Shown in pieces: positions 33,254-42,447 of a stretch of 64,000 nucleotides of DNA (position 1 is its first letter; every line of letters begins with the position of its first letter). The DNA comes from Edaphobacter sp. (lineage in GTDB: Bacteria; Acidobacteriota; Terriglobia; Terriglobales; Acidobacteriaceae): assembly GCA_025462645.1 (NCBI GenBank), contig JAOAPB010000102.1, positions 1-64,000 on the forward strand, given 5' to 3'. Under the pieces are notes generated by a model. It did no database searches, was not told where the DNA came from, and saw nothing but the letters and a program-made list of their open reading frames with translations. The translations under genes were made by a program, and so were the position numbers.

Positions 33254-36200
33254 TCAAAACTTGAGTTTGAGGGCAAACTGCATGGAGCGCGGACCACCTT
33301 GCTGGTACTGAGAGGCGACAGTACCGAGGCTCTGATTGAGCATCATGGTTGCCTGACCAAAAGTGGCGTTGGTCAAGATGTAGTCCACATAACCGAAGTT
33401 GGGATGGTTGAAGACGTTGAAACTTTCTGCGCGAAACTGAATGCTCGCATTCTCCTTGAGGTGAAAGTCGCGTCTGACTGCGAGATTCACCTGTGACTCT
33501 CCAAATCCGCGGACGATATTGCGCGGAGCATTTCCTCCAGTCATTCCTGCTGGAGTTGTAAAGGCTGGTGCGACCGCCTTTGGTCCTCCGTTGATCAAGC
33601 GACCTCCTGGATATTGCCTCCCATAGAGATACAGGGGACGTGAAGAGTCATAGTTGACTCCGCTGTAGTAGTAGTTTCCTGTGGAGGGATCGAGCAGTAG
33701 ATTCCCATACAAAGTGATGGGAAAACTAGTGCGTGCCGTGAAACGGGCATCGGCTGCCCAGCCATCGAAGAGAGCTTTGCTAAGGCTGCTTTTCCCCGCA
33801 GATGGAATCTCCCAACTTAAACCGCCTGAGAGATTGTTTCTCACGTCGAAGTCAGAGTTTCCTCGTGTCAGACCAAAGGCCTGATATGTGGATCCGTAGT
33901 CGATGGAATGCGACCAGGTGTACGAGCCAAGAGCTTGCAGACCATGTCCCATCGTCCGTTGAAATTTTGTCTGAAGTGCCTGATAGTTTGAGGTTATATT
34001 TCCGGGAAAGACATAGACTGTCCCGAAGTTCGGATTCAGCGCTTGGAGTGAAATCGACTGGGTGCTCAAGAGACGTCTGCCGTTCGCTCCGACGTATGAA
34101 ATGCTGACTGTTTGGCTCTTGCCGAGGGATTGTTCGATACTTGCGTTCCATTGCAGCGTATAAGGCATCTGCATCCGGGCGGGGAACGCATATATCCCTG
34201 CGCTTGTGTAGGGAGGTGACAGCGACAGAGAAAAACTCAAGTCTGCCGGGGTGACCGGTAGTGGCGCATTGGCGTGAGATTGGAGGCCGATGAACCCGAA
34301 GGAGTTGAATCCTAACCCTGCAGCCTGATTGGCGGTGTCGAAAAATACGCCGCCTCCCGTTTTCAGCACCGTCTCCCATCCTGACGTATTGTGCGCGAGC
34401 CAAGCGACTCCGAGTCGAGGTGCAAAGTTGTACCAATATGTATGCCAGAGTGGCGTACCACGCGGCGCAAGCCTCAAAGTGCTTGGGTCGCCTACGGTTC
34501 CTGTCAAGGTAAACGCGTCAGCTCCATGTTGGTCGCGAGGAGGAGGATCAAGTTCCCAACGCAGGCCCAACGATAGACCAAGCCTCGGATTCACTTGCCA
34601 CTGGTCCTGCAAAAAGATCGCTGTGTTGTTGAAGATTGGGGTTGGGTTGACGACCTGTTGTACGTACAGAGCTGTTGCGGCGTTCCCGTTGACCGCCCTG
34701 GTGCTGTAATAAAGGGCTTGGACAAGTGGCGTGGCACTATTGCGCAATTCTTTACGCCGTTTGAAATCGACTCCCACTTTGACGTAATGATGGCCTACTG
34801 ACGCACTAAAGGTATCAAGGACATTCCAATTTCGTGTCCCGGTGCTCGACTTGTAGGCGCTTAGTGAGGACGTCCCTACTCCGGCAAAGGTTAGGTAGAA
34901 CAATGTCTCCGCGTTTGGGTATCCCCCCGCTCCGACCTGCGTAGCGGTATCAATCGGTACGGCTCCGCCGAATCTATCGAGGGATGTGACAAGATTGCCA
35001 TCGTTGCGCGAATAGCCTAGCCGAAATTCGTTCGCTCTGTTTGATGACAATTGGCTGGTAATCCCCAAGGTGTACGTCCGGGTATTAATATGGGTCTGAC
35101 TAAAGGACGATAAGGTGCGACCCGATGCCGAGCTTGGAGTATCACCGAAGCGGAAGAATAGTGAGAGCTTCGGACCGAAGGTATGGTCGCCCCGCAAGCT
35201 GGTCGAGTCGATACGGCTCGGGAGCGAATAAGACTGAATAAAGTCTGCGAGCCCGCTTTCAACCAAGCTGCCAGATGCGACACCGGTAGGGCACGGATAA
35301 GTGCTCGATGACCCTTGCGTACAAGGAACGAGTTCTTCCTTTCCGTTCTGCAGAGGAAAGGCATTGAGTATCGGTTGAAGAGGTATTGCAGCAGTCTGTC
35401 GCAAAGCAGTGTTGGGCACATATTGAGTTGTCGCCGCTTTGGGTTGAGTGAGTCGAAGCCCTTCATATGAAAAGAAGAAGAAGGTTCGGTCTCTTCCGTT
35501 GTAGAGCCTCGGTAAAGTGACCGGCCCGCCAAGGGTTCCGCCGAAGTCATTTTGGCGTAGAGGGCTAGTTGGTTTCCCATAATAGTTATTGAACCAGTCG
35601 TTGGCGTCAAAAAAATTGTTGCGTAGATAGTCGAAGGCGCTTCCATGGAGATGATTGGTTCCGGAACGTGTGCCGAAGGAAAACTGGCCTCCGGGGCCGC
35701 CACCATATTCGGCCGAGTAGCTAGAACTCTCCACCCGAAACTCCTGAAGAGCATCGACAGAGATCAGACTCTGGGTGGTTCCAAGCGCAGTAGAGCTTGC
35801 TACGGTTCCACTACCACCACTCCCGACATTGCCATTACCAGGATTGTTGTTTGCTGAGACGCCATCTACGATGTATTGGTTTGATTCGGTGCGCTGGCCA
35901 TTGACCCCAAAATCTCCCCTGTTTGTTGTGCTTGATCTCGCTTGGGGACTTTGAGTTACTACACCTGGGGTCATTGATATCAGGTCTTGAAAGGAACGCC
36001 CGTTGAGGGGGGCGTTTTCGACAAACTTCCGGTCAATGACCGTACTGACGGATGCGTTAGTGGTGTTGATAGGCGAAGATCCCGCTTCGACAGTGATGCT
36101 TTCAGAAGCTGCGCCGAGAGGAAGAGTGAAATTCAGGGCAAGAGCGCTCTGAACATTCAGAATGATGCCCGGCTTGATTAAGGTCTTGAATCCGACCTTT

Positions 36201-36442
36201 GAGACCTGAACGCGATATTGCCCCGGAGGAAGGACTGAGACGGTGTAGATTCCTGTGCCGTTCGTCTTGTTAGCAAACTGCACTCCTGTTGCTTCATTCA
36301 GGATCAGAATGTCCGCATCGGGAATGACTCTGCCAGAAGTGTCGACGACAAGACCGCTGATGGTTGCGTCAGTGGATTGGGCCGTGGCGAATACTGTGAC
36401 GCAGAGGATCAGCAACAGCAGACGGAGACATAGGTATTTCAA
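33254..36442 (-). CDS. Oar-like TonB-dependent receptor with CarboxypepD_reg domain, 1062 aa
   Basis: Signal peptide LLLLILCVTVFATAQ, then an Ig-like carboxypeptidase-regulatory domain (ATISGLVVDTSGRVIPDADILILN, about 27-105), a plug domain (FVENAPLNGRSFQDLISMTPGV) and a large beta-barrel. A GGAG site precedes the start. It heads a unit with the isopeptidase gene, so it probably imports the RiPP product or a related peptide. Acidobacteria have many Oar-type receptors for sugars too, so the peptide ligand is inferred from context alone. A six-base hairpin (36481-36494) sits in its leader. Confidence 0.85.
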   Translation of the reverse strand: MKYLCLRLLLLILCVTVFATAQSTDATISGLVVDTSGRVIPDADILILNEATGVQFANKTNGTGIYTVSVLPPGQYRVQVSKVGFKTLIKPGIILNVQSALALNFTLPLGAASESITVEAGSSPINTTNASVSTVIDRKFVENAPLNGRSFQDLISMTPGVVTQSPQARSSTTNRGDFGVNGQRTESNQYIVDGVSANNNPGNGNVGSGGSGTVASSTALGTTQSLISVDALQEFRVESSSYSAEYGGGPGGQFSFGTRSGTNHLHGSAFDYLRNNFFDANDWFNNYYGKPTSPLRQNDFGGTLGGPVTLPRLYNGRDRTFFFFSYEGLRLTQPKAATTQYVPNTALRQTAAIPLQPILNAFPLQNGKEELVPCTQGSSSTYPCPTGVASGSLVESGLADFIQSYSLPSRIDSTSLRGDHTFGPKLSLFFRFGDTPSSASGRTLSSFSQTHINTRTYTLGITSQLSSNRANEFRLGYSRNDGNLVTSLDRFGGAVPIDTATQVGAGGYPNAETLFYLTFAGVGTSSLSAYKSSTGTRNWNVLDTFSASVGHHYVKVGVDFKRRKELRNSATPLVQALYYSTRAVNGNAATALYVQQVVNPTPIFNNTAIFLQDQWQVNPRLGLSLGLRWELDPPPRDQHGADAFTLTGTVGDPSTLRLAPRGTPLWHTYWYNFAPRLGVAWLAHNTSGWETVLKTGGGVFFDTANQAAGLGFNSFGFIGLQSHANAPLPVTPADLSFSLSLSPPYTSAGIYAFPARMQMPYTLQWNASIEQSLGKSQTVSISYVGANGRRLLSTQSISLQALNPNFGTVYVFPGNITSNYQALQTKFQRTMGHGLQALGSYTWSHSIDYGSTYQAFGLTRGNSDFDVRNNLSGGLSWEIPSAGKSSLSKALFDGWAADARFTARTSFPITLYGNLLLDPSTGNYYYSGVNYDSSRPLYLYGRQYPGGRLINGGPKAVAPAFTTPAGMTGGNAPRNIVRGFGESQVNLAVRRDFHLKENASIQFRAESFNVFNHPNFGYVDYILTNATFGQATMMLNQSLGTVASQYQQGGPRSMQFALKLKF

Positions 36443-36564
36443 AGGAAGCTCCTCAAGTAGACTGGAATGAAGATGTGTCGTTCCGTCTACGGAAGCCGCT
36501 CTTTTCTCTTACCAAATTTGTTTGTCCCTGTCGGGGCGGAGTGGAAGCTAACTCCAGATGAGTG

Positions 36565-37875
36565 TCACGGATGATTAGGTGTCAACCGAAGATAGGTGAA
36601 GAGTAGCGGTTTGCCACTCGGTTTAGAACTCTCTCCATTGGGTTCAACCGTGACAAACACCGCATCAATTTGTGCGAGTGTCACGGGATCGTTAGACTTC
36701 AGAATCCACCTCTTCTTATTCTGATCGTCCTGATAGAAGATGCCGAGATTGATATCGTGTTGCTGATCAATCCCTTTACGTGCCCACGCTTGGAAGGTAC
36801 TTGCAAGCTTGACTCCAGGCTGCTGGTCAAGGTCGTAAGCATAGAAGACCAGTGATTTTCCCTTCGTATAGAACACTCTTCCGAACGGTTTCTGTGTCTT
36901 GCCCGTTGTAGCCACGTCATAGATTTCGGCGATGTAGAGATCGCGCGCTCCGATAAGATTTCGGATGTCACGGTCATGCTCGAGCATCTCCTCATGCTGA
37001 GAGATTTGCTGCTCCTTATCTAGAATCGAATCGGCGAGTTCATTCACCTGCGCTTGCAACGCTACTGCTTGCAGATTGCCCTGCGAGTTCTGACTCGCAG
37101 GGGCGTTGAGCTTGTCCTGCAGATTTTGCGCGTTCGTTTGTGCGAGTGATAATTGCCGTTCCACCTCGGCACGATCCTGCGAGTTTCGATCCAGGGCCGA
37201 GGCACTCTCCGCAAGTTCGTCCTTCAGGCTGCTCAGTTGCTCCTTCAGTTGGGCTATTTCCCGAACTCCCTCTTGAAGTTGTCGCCGCAGTTCTGCCGTG
37301 TTCTCTGCGCGATGTTCGTCCCTCCGCGGCTCAGGAGGGTAGACAGCGTTGAGGTGATTGAGGTCAGGTTGCGGCTTGTCTATAGGTAGCGGCGACGATG
37401 CGGCAACTGCTGTAGAACTGTGTCCCCTAATGACTCCTATTCGATAGCCTAGACAGAGAGAAGCGACGATGAAGACCGCTGCTCCGGCATAGGGCCAGGG
37501 CAGCCCCTGCCATTTGGACGTCTGCGCGAAGGGTTGAAGGTCTTTTTCAGGGACTATATTCTCACGCTCAATCCGCGCCATCAGGGACGCTTCGGCCTGC
37601 TCAATCGACCAGGAATTGGAAGGGTGGTCGTCACCCGCTTGTTCTTGGTCTGCGGCCATCGCGGGAATGGTTGTGGCGATCACGGCATCGTACTGAGCTT
37701 TGATCTCCCTGCAGCTGGCACAGATCGATAAGTGCAACTCGAGCTGCCGCCACTCTTCCATCGTCAAGGCATCAGTGGTCGAAAGCGCACAGAGTTCGAT
37801 GAAGTATTCATCGGAGTGAGCTGATACGAATGTTTGGACGCCTTGATTGGAGTCGTTTTCCACTGTTCTGTTCAC
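36565..37875 (-). CDS. Membrane anti-sigma factor with zf-HC2 and RskA-like domains, 436 aa
   Basis: The N-terminus carries the anti-sigma zinc motif HLSICASCREIK (H-x3-C-x2-C), followed by one membrane helix (WPYAGAAVFIVASLCLGYRIGVI), a long coiled coil rich in Q/E/L (about 235-330) and a beta-rich RskA-like domain (GRVFYTKGKSLVFYAYDLDQ ... to the end). GTG 37875 overlaps the sigma gene stop as GTGA, so the two are translationally coupled. Release of the sigma factor by the receptor module is the likely control, in the manner of FecI/FecR. Confidence 0.8.
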   Translation of the reverse strand: MNRTVENDSNQGVQTFVSAHSDEYFIELCALSTTDALTMEEWRQLELHLSICASCREIKAQYDAVIATTIPAMAADQEQAGDDHPSNSWSIEQAEASLMARIERENIVPEKDLQPFAQTSKWQGLPWPYAGAAVFIVASLCLGYRIGVIRGHSSTAVAASSPLPIDKPQPDLNHLNAVYPPEPRRDEHRAENTAELRRQLQEGVREIAQLKEQLSSLKDELAESASALDRNSQDRAEVERQLSLAQTNAQNLQDKLNAPASQNSQGNLQAVALQAQVNELADSILDKEQQISQHEEMLEHDRDIRNLIGARDLYIAEIYDVATTGKTQKPFGRVFYTKGKSLVFYAYDLDQQPGVKLASTFQAWARKGIDQQHDINLGIFYQDDQNKKRWILKSNDPVTLAQIDAVFVTVEPNGESSKPSGKPLLFTYLRLTPNHP

Positions 37876-38612
37876 TTTGACCGCAGTTTCCTTGCGAACG
37901 CCGGCTTGCGCAACTTTTCGAGACCGCGATGGTAATGGTGGCGGACATTGCCCAGCGTCTGCCCTAAGCGGTTGGCAATCTCTTCCAATGTATACCCCTC
38001 GAAGAAATGCAACTCGATGGTCGAGAGTTGGGAAGGCGAAAGAAGTGCCCTCAGTCTTGCGGCCGATTCCCTGCCCCATACGGCTTCCAAAGACCATTCA
38101 GCAAAGAGAGTCTCATATCGGCGGTCAGCCACATTCAGCGCTGCATCGTCCAGCTCACGGCTGGCATAAAAGTGTCTTGTGATGAGGCGGCGACGACGGT
38201 CGAATGCGCGATGATAGGTGACCTGAACGATCCATGAGCGAGCTGTACAGCGCGCCGCACTGAAGAGTGCAGCCTTATGGAAGATGAAGACGAAGACGTC
38301 CTGCACCAGATCATCGGCTTCTGCTTCGTTTCTCAGAATGCGGTAGGCGACGTTGCGAACGGTACGTGCGTGGCGTCGAAAGAGAATTCCGAGAGGTTCT
38401 TGCGCCCCTTGACAAACTTGTTCCAGCAGCGTCTCGTCCGAGATTTCGGCGATCTGGCTGACGGTGTTGGCGGGGCACTCCGACGTATCAACATGGGGCT
38501 GAATGCTATGTGGAAAATCCGAGGCCTTCTCTAAAGCACCCTGCGCAGTTCCGCGAACTTTCGATGTGCTCGATAGAGCGTCCGGGAAATATGCGGCTGC
38601 TTCGGAAGCCAT
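37872..38612 (-). CDS. ECF-type sigma factor, 246 aa
   Basis: After about 65 non-conserved residues come a sigma-70 region 2 (LGILFRRHARTVRNVAYRILRNEAEADDLVQDVFVFIF, about 72-110) and a region 4 helix-turn-helix (LSTIELHFFEGYTLEEIANRLGQTLGNVRHHYHRGLEKL, about 190-232). It is a group IV sigma factor. It lies first in the leftward module sigma, anti-sigma, TonB receptor, isopeptidase, which it probably transcribes. Several in-frame starts are possible because the N-terminal extension is unusually long. Confidence 0.88.
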   Translation of the reverse strand: MASEAAAYFPDALSSTSKVRGTAQGALEKASDFPHSIQPHVDTSECPANTVSQIAEISDETLLEQVCQGAQEPLGILFRRHARTVRNVAYRILRNEAEADDLVQDVFVFIFHKAALFSAARCTARSWIVQVTYHRAFDRRRRLITRHFYASRELDDAALNVADRRYETLFAEWSLEAVWGRESAARLRALLSPSQLSTIELHFFEGYTLEEIANRLGQTLGNVRHHYHRGLEKLRKPAFARKLRSK

Positions 38613-38729
38613 GCGACCCCTTTCCCAAGTTCAGTGTTTTGTGTTGACAAAATCCTAGAAGTACACATACGCGGCCAAAAGTACGACTATTGCCCACCGC
38701 CGCCCCAAGTCCATGGCGGTAGCATGGGC

Positions 38730-38778
38730 AACTATAGTTGTCGTATGAGACTATACAAAACTATAGTTGCTGTTTCAA
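38730..38778 (+). promoter_or_regulatory. Operator/promoter of first small XRE regulator (two AACTATAGTT palindromes)
   Basis: The 10-bp palindrome AACTATAGTT occurs at 38730-38739 and 38759-38768, 29 bases apart. The second copy is inside a 27-base segment, 38752-38778, that recurs with one mismatch at 39132-39158. This is probably a regulator-binding site, possibly for the XRE proteins encoded just downstream. Confidence 0.7.
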
Positions 38779-38805
38779 GTCGAAAGTAACGGCCACGATG
38801 AGTGT

Positions 38806-39081
38806 GTGGCCAAATCCGTCGGTGCGGACAACACGCGAAGATCCGGCACGCCAAGAGAAGTTTTTGGATTGGCGATTACGGAGTTACGAGTGAGGCGGGG
38901 TGAATCTCAAGCCACCGTCGCGCCCAGGGTCGGTTGTGAGGAGTTCCATCTTCGAAATATCGAGCAGGGCAAGGAGAATCTCTCCTTCGACCTCATGTAT
39001 GCCATAGTGGACTATTTCGGCATGCTGCCGTTGAGCAAATTCTGGATCTTCGCCGAAGGACTTGCAGAAGCAGCGCGTTGA
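38806..39081 (+). CDS. Small XRE-family HTH protein A, 91 aa
   Basis: GTG 38806 is chosen because the paralogue at 39186 aligns from the same position and the conserved upstream repeat lies the same distance ahead (54 bases). The body VFGLAITELRVRRGESQATVAPRVGCEEFHLRNIEQGKENLSFDLMYAIVDYFG is a lambda-repressor-like HTH, but the recognition-helix region is less canonical than in its partner. The C-terminus KFWIFAEGLAEAA is shared with protein B. Probably arose by tandem duplication. Confidence 0.7.
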   Translation: MAKSVGADNTRRSGTPREVFGLAITELRVRRGESQATVAPRVGCEEFHLRNIEQGKENLSFDLMYAIVDYFGMLPLSKFWIFAEGLAEAAR

Positions 39082-39131
39082 CGAAGCCTCCACCTGACTA
39101 GCGAAATTCCATACTTGGCGTAACCCCTTTG

Positions 39132-39158
39132 TATACAAAACTATAGTTGCTGTTACAA
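39132..39158 (+). promoter_or_regulatory. Duplicated operator/promoter of second XRE regulator
   Basis: It repeats 38752-38778 with a single mismatch and carries a third AACTATAGTT palindrome (39139-39148). It lies 54 bases before GTG 39186, exactly as the first copy relates to its gene. Confidence 0.7.
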
Positions 39159-39185
39159 CGCCCCTCAGTCTTCGAGGATGGCTTG

Positions 39186-39467
39186 GTGACCAAGCCTATC
39201 GGAGCAGATGTCAAACGGAAGTCGAAAACGCCGAATGAGGTGTTTGGCCGCGCAGTCACGGAGATGCGAACGGCAAAAAAGCTTTCCCAGGCTGCTCTGG
39301 CGGAGTCCCTTGGCTATAGCACTTACTATTTGGGCAGAATAGAGCGCGGTCGAGCCAACACCTCTTGTGACGTCATGGCTGCGGTCAGCAACTACTTCGG
39401 TATGTCGATCGGGCAGTTCTGGACGTACGCTGAAAAGCTTCCGAAGACTCAAAGCCAGAAAAGGTAG
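39186..39467 (+). CDS. Small XRE-family HTH protein B, 93 aa
   Basis: GTG start. A classical HTH_3 domain: VFGRAVTEMRTAKKLSQAALAESLGYSTYYLGRIERGRANTSCDVMAAVSNYFGM (about 19-73), closing with GQFWTYAEKLPK. It is a paralogue of the preceding gene, which lies 104 bases upstream on the same strand. It probably binds a palindromic operator as a dimer; the AACTATAGTT sites are candidates. Confidence 0.75.
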   Translation: MTKPIGADVKRKSKTPNEVFGRAVTEMRTAKKLSQAALAESLGYSTYYLGRIERGRANTSCDVMAAVSNYFGMSIGQFWTYAEKLPKTQSQKR

Positions 39468-39939
39468 CAGCACTCGATATTCCCCATCACCCCACCGAAT
39501 AAGGTATGGCGCCAGCTGCACCTTCTGATCGGTCAGGTCGCAGCGACGGATCGGCTGAGACGGGCCTGCAAGCGCCAAAATGCCAACGCAGACGCGCCTG
39601 CAGAACCACAATATCTTGTAGAACCTCAGGAACTCGTAGCGAGGAGCAAGTTGTGTTTCCTTATTTTCAATAGTTTACGAGTGGAACCGGGATTGCTATT
39701 TATCTTGGCAACGCGGAATTGGGGCGTCGGCATACTCGTGTGAACGACAACCATTCACGGCACCACAGGCCGCCGCTACACCCCGTGTTCAACGAGGAAG
39801 GTGGCCCCGTGTCGCAGTAACCGCCGCCTACCAGGACACCAGAATCCGAGCAACCGGGGCGGAAATAGAGTGCTTGCTCCTCAATATTAGGAGCACTTCC
39901 CAGCTTCTCGTGGTCGAGTGTCAGGCAGAGGCTAAGCCA
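39468..39939. other. 472-base interval before the third XRE regulator
   Basis: No coding region, RNA or repeat is supported here. An A/T-rich stretch around 39640-39710 is compatible with a promoter region. Confidence 0.5.
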
Positions 39940-40749
39940 ATGAGTGAGATTGGACGTAGGCTATTGATCATCCGAAAACAGCGCAGGCTTTCGCTCCGGC
40001 AGGTGGAAAAGCTTACCGCGACGATTGCGAATAGGTTCGGCGACAAGTCACGTAGCATTTCGGCCAGTTGGCTCGGCAGGATCGAACGGGAAGTTCACTC
40101 GATCGCCCACAAAAAACTGGAGTCGCTCGAAGAGGCTTACAGAGTGTCGCACGAAGAACTCACCGACGAGGCGATTCCCGAAGATGAGGCCTCGCATTTA
40201 CCGCATTCCCATTTTCCCGACATACCAGCAGCGGTTCTCAAGGGGCTGACTGGTTTCGGAGATCCGCTGTTGCCACCCGAAAGCTGGTTCGCCTATTTTC
40301 CCCTGACAACACTCCTGCCACCCCTCTCGATAGCTGATAGAAGCGGTTACTCCCCCGGTCGAAAACGCAAGGCAGAGCATGTGTACGGCATACTCGGTGC
40401 GAGCGACAACACGCTGGTCCCATTCGTGCATCCGGGAGCAGTAGTGGAGATCGATTCGTCGATTCACAAAATCGAATCGGGTAAAGTCTTCCGCTCCATC
40501 TTTGAACGCCCCATCTACTTTCTGCGCTCTCACGATGGCTATCATTGCGGCTGGTGTGAACTAGACAGTGAACGAAAATGGCTCATGCTGGTGCCTTCGG
40601 CGATGAGTATCGTGCCCCACCGAAAGTGGCGATACAGGCAAGAGGTGGAGATCGTCGGCATAGTGAATCGCGTCCTGACCCGATTGGGGTTTCCTAAAAG
40701 TCTCAGCTTCGACTACGTGTCCCCTGACGAACATTCCAATTCGACATGA
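39940..40749 (+). CDS. XRE-type HTH regulator with large C-terminal domain, 269 aa
   Basis: Residues about 1-70 form an HTH (IGRRLLIIRKQRRLSLRQVEKLTATIANRFGDKSRSISASWLGRIERE). The rest includes ADRSGYSPGRKRKAEHVYGILGASDNTLVPFVHPGAVVEID, which looks like a LexA/cI-type S24 peptidase-like beta fold, but I cannot see a clear Ser-Lys pair, so autocleavage is doubtful. ATG 39940 has only a weak ribosome site. It is 100 bases upstream of a LysR gene on the same strand. Confidence 0.7.
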   Translation: MSEIGRRLLIIRKQRRLSLRQVEKLTATIANRFGDKSRSISASWLGRIEREVHSIAHKKLESLEEAYRVSHEELTDEAIPEDEASHLPHSHFPDIPAAVLKGLTGFGDPLLPPESWFAYFPLTTLLPPLSIADRSGYSPGRKRKAEHVYGILGASDNTLVPFVHPGAVVEIDSSIHKIESGKVFRSIFERPIYFLRSHDGYHCGWCELDSERKWLMLVPSAMSIVPHRKWRYRQEVEIVGIVNRVLTRLGFPKSLSFDYVSPDEHSNST

Positions 40750-40849
40750 AATCGGCCATTCTCCACCGAATAAATACCACCAGATAACGGAACGCTGAAG
40801 ACGCCGTTCCGCACACCGCGGATCAATCTCCCCCAAAAGGCAGGTTTCC

Positions 40850-41773
40850 ATGCAGAGCAAGAACCCATTGGAAGTCAACATTCTGATCGTCATGATCGCA
40901 CAGGAAGGCAATTTCATCCGAGCTTCAAAGAAGTTGGGCATTACACCGCCGTCGCTCACCAGAAGGGTCATGTCCCTTGAGAGGAGCATCGGAGTTAAGC
41001 TGTTCGACAGATCGACGCGGAATGTACAACTGACCACGGCGGGAAGACTCTTCGTCCAGGAATCGTCTCTCTCCATCATGCATGCCGAACGTGCCTGGGA
41101 TCTCGCCCGATTTCAGGCTCAAATCCAGATTGGTCCTTACCGCATAGGCTATTCTCCTTACACCCACAGCGCATTCTTACCGCTTCTGAACGGATTGGGT
41201 CCGGTACTTCATCCTCCAGGCGATGAACCTTCTGGGATTGTGCTTGAGACGGCGAACACCTTAGAACTGGTGGAACGCGTCCTTCGAGGGAAGCTCCATG
41301 CCGCTTTAGGTGTCGGTCCACTCTCCGATCGAGATCTATGGGTACAGAGAGTCGGCCAGGAAGGATTCTCAGTCTGTTTGCCGCGGAACCATCGCCTGGC
41401 TCAAAAGCCCGGCGTGACCGCGCATGATCTCGATCGTGAGATGGTCTTCTGGATGCCCCGATCACTGCAGCCGCGCTTCTACGGGCGCGTGATGAAATAC
41501 ATCGCCAGTCTAGGAGTGCAACCCCTCTTCAGAGAAGTCAAAAGCGAGGCTCATGCTCTTGAATTTGTAGCCCACGGATTCGGCCTCGCTCTGCTACCCC
41601 GTTCCGCCGCCCATATCACACACGCGGGTACCGTCTTCAAGCCGCTGACCGACCGCTACCTCGGCATCGAAACTGTCCTCTTCATGCGGCGCGATCAACG
41701 GTACGGCGATCTCAAGGACCTGGTCGACGATCTTTTCTCTCGGCTCTTAGCTCTCAAAATCGAGATCAACTAG
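40850..41773 (+). CDS. LysR-family transcription regulator, 307 aa
   Basis: An N-terminal winged HTH (MIAQEGNFIRASKKLGITPPSLTRRVMSLERSIGVKLFDRSTRNVQLTTAGRLF, about 16-70) and a periplasmic-binding-like effector domain (from about 90, including GLALLPRSAA). Full length for the family. The target is not evident: the gene downstream, a lipoprotein, is on the same strand. Confidence 0.9.
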   Translation: MQSKNPLEVNILIVMIAQEGNFIRASKKLGITPPSLTRRVMSLERSIGVKLFDRSTRNVQLTTAGRLFVQESSLSIMHAERAWDLARFQAQIQIGPYRIGYSPYTHSAFLPLLNGLGPVLHPPGDEPSGIVLETANTLELVERVLRGKLHAALGVGPLSDRDLWVQRVGQEGFSVCLPRNHRLAQKPGVTAHDLDREMVFWMPRSLQPRFYGRVMKYIASLGVQPLFREVKSEAHALEFVAHGFGLALLPRSAAHITHAGTVFKPLTDRYLGIETVLFMRRDQRYGDLKDLVDDLFSRLLALKIEIN

Positions 41774-41826
41774 AACCCACGGCCGGTAGACCAGGTCTGA
41801 TCGATCATTGCCACGGAGGACGTCTT

Positions 41827-42447
41827 ATGCGCAGATTCACTGTTATCTTTCTTGCAGTCATCGCTTTCCTCACTGCTTGCAGCAACGCGAAGAGGCCCAG
41901 CGACAGCAACTTCAAAGCAGCGATCAACCAGTATCTGGCGAAACACGGAAAAGCCTGTACGTGGATCGGTCGCTCCTTTCCAGTCGATGTTTCCGAGTCC
42001 GAGCAGAAGTTCCAATCGGGTACTGGTCCGCAGCTGGCAGTTTTGGAGGCGGCCGGTCTGCTTCGTTCTTCAGACACGATAGCTCCCACTCCAGGCATAC
42101 TCGGCCCGGGGGCGCCCCGGCACGTCAAACGTTATGAACCGACCGAAGAGGGCAAGAAATATCTTCAGCAGGCCCCCGGAATCTTCGGCCAGAGTTCCGG
42201 GTTCTGCTATGGAGATAAGGCGGTCGATTCGATTGTTAAATGGACGGAGTCACCGGCAGCGGGACTGTATTCGCAGACCGAGGTCATCTACACCTATAAG
42301 ATCGAAAATCTTGCACCCTGGGCTAAACGATCCGATGTTCAACAGGAGCTTGGAGACATTCGAACAACAGTAGCCGGCATCTCGAAATGGAATGAGATCG
42401 CCGGATTGCAGTTGACCAACAAAGGCTGGGAAGTTCCAGGGCGGTGA
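41827..42447 (+). CDS. Predicted lipoprotein of unknown function, 206 aa
   Basis: Signal peptide MRRFTVIFLAVIAFLTAC with lipobox LTAC at residue 18. The mature domain is rich in short motifs (ACTWIGRSFPVDVSESEQKF, RYEPTEEGKKYL, FCYGDKAVDSIVKWTESP). I do not recognise the family by name. GGAGG precedes the ATG. It is not evidently linked to its neighbours; the following 262 bases hold no recognisable gene. Confidence 0.7.
   Translation: MRRFTVIFLAVIAFLTACSNAKRPSDSNFKAAINQYLAKHGKACTWIGRSFPVDVSESEQKFQSGTGPQLAVLEAAGLLRSSDTIAPTPGILGPGAPRHVKRYEPTEEGKKYLQQAPGIFGQSSGFCYGDKAVDSIVKWTESPAAGLYSQTEVIYTYKIENLAPWAKRSDVQQELGDIRTTVAGISKWNEIAGLQLTNKGWEVPGR

Noticed and set aside
34329..34709. Plus-strand frames inside the TonB receptor genes
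   Set aside because: Shadows of the receptor coding frames without ribosome sites or recognisable domains.
38752..39158. A CRISPR-like repeat array
   Set aside because: Only two repeat copies 380 bases apart with a gene between them; they are promoter duplications.
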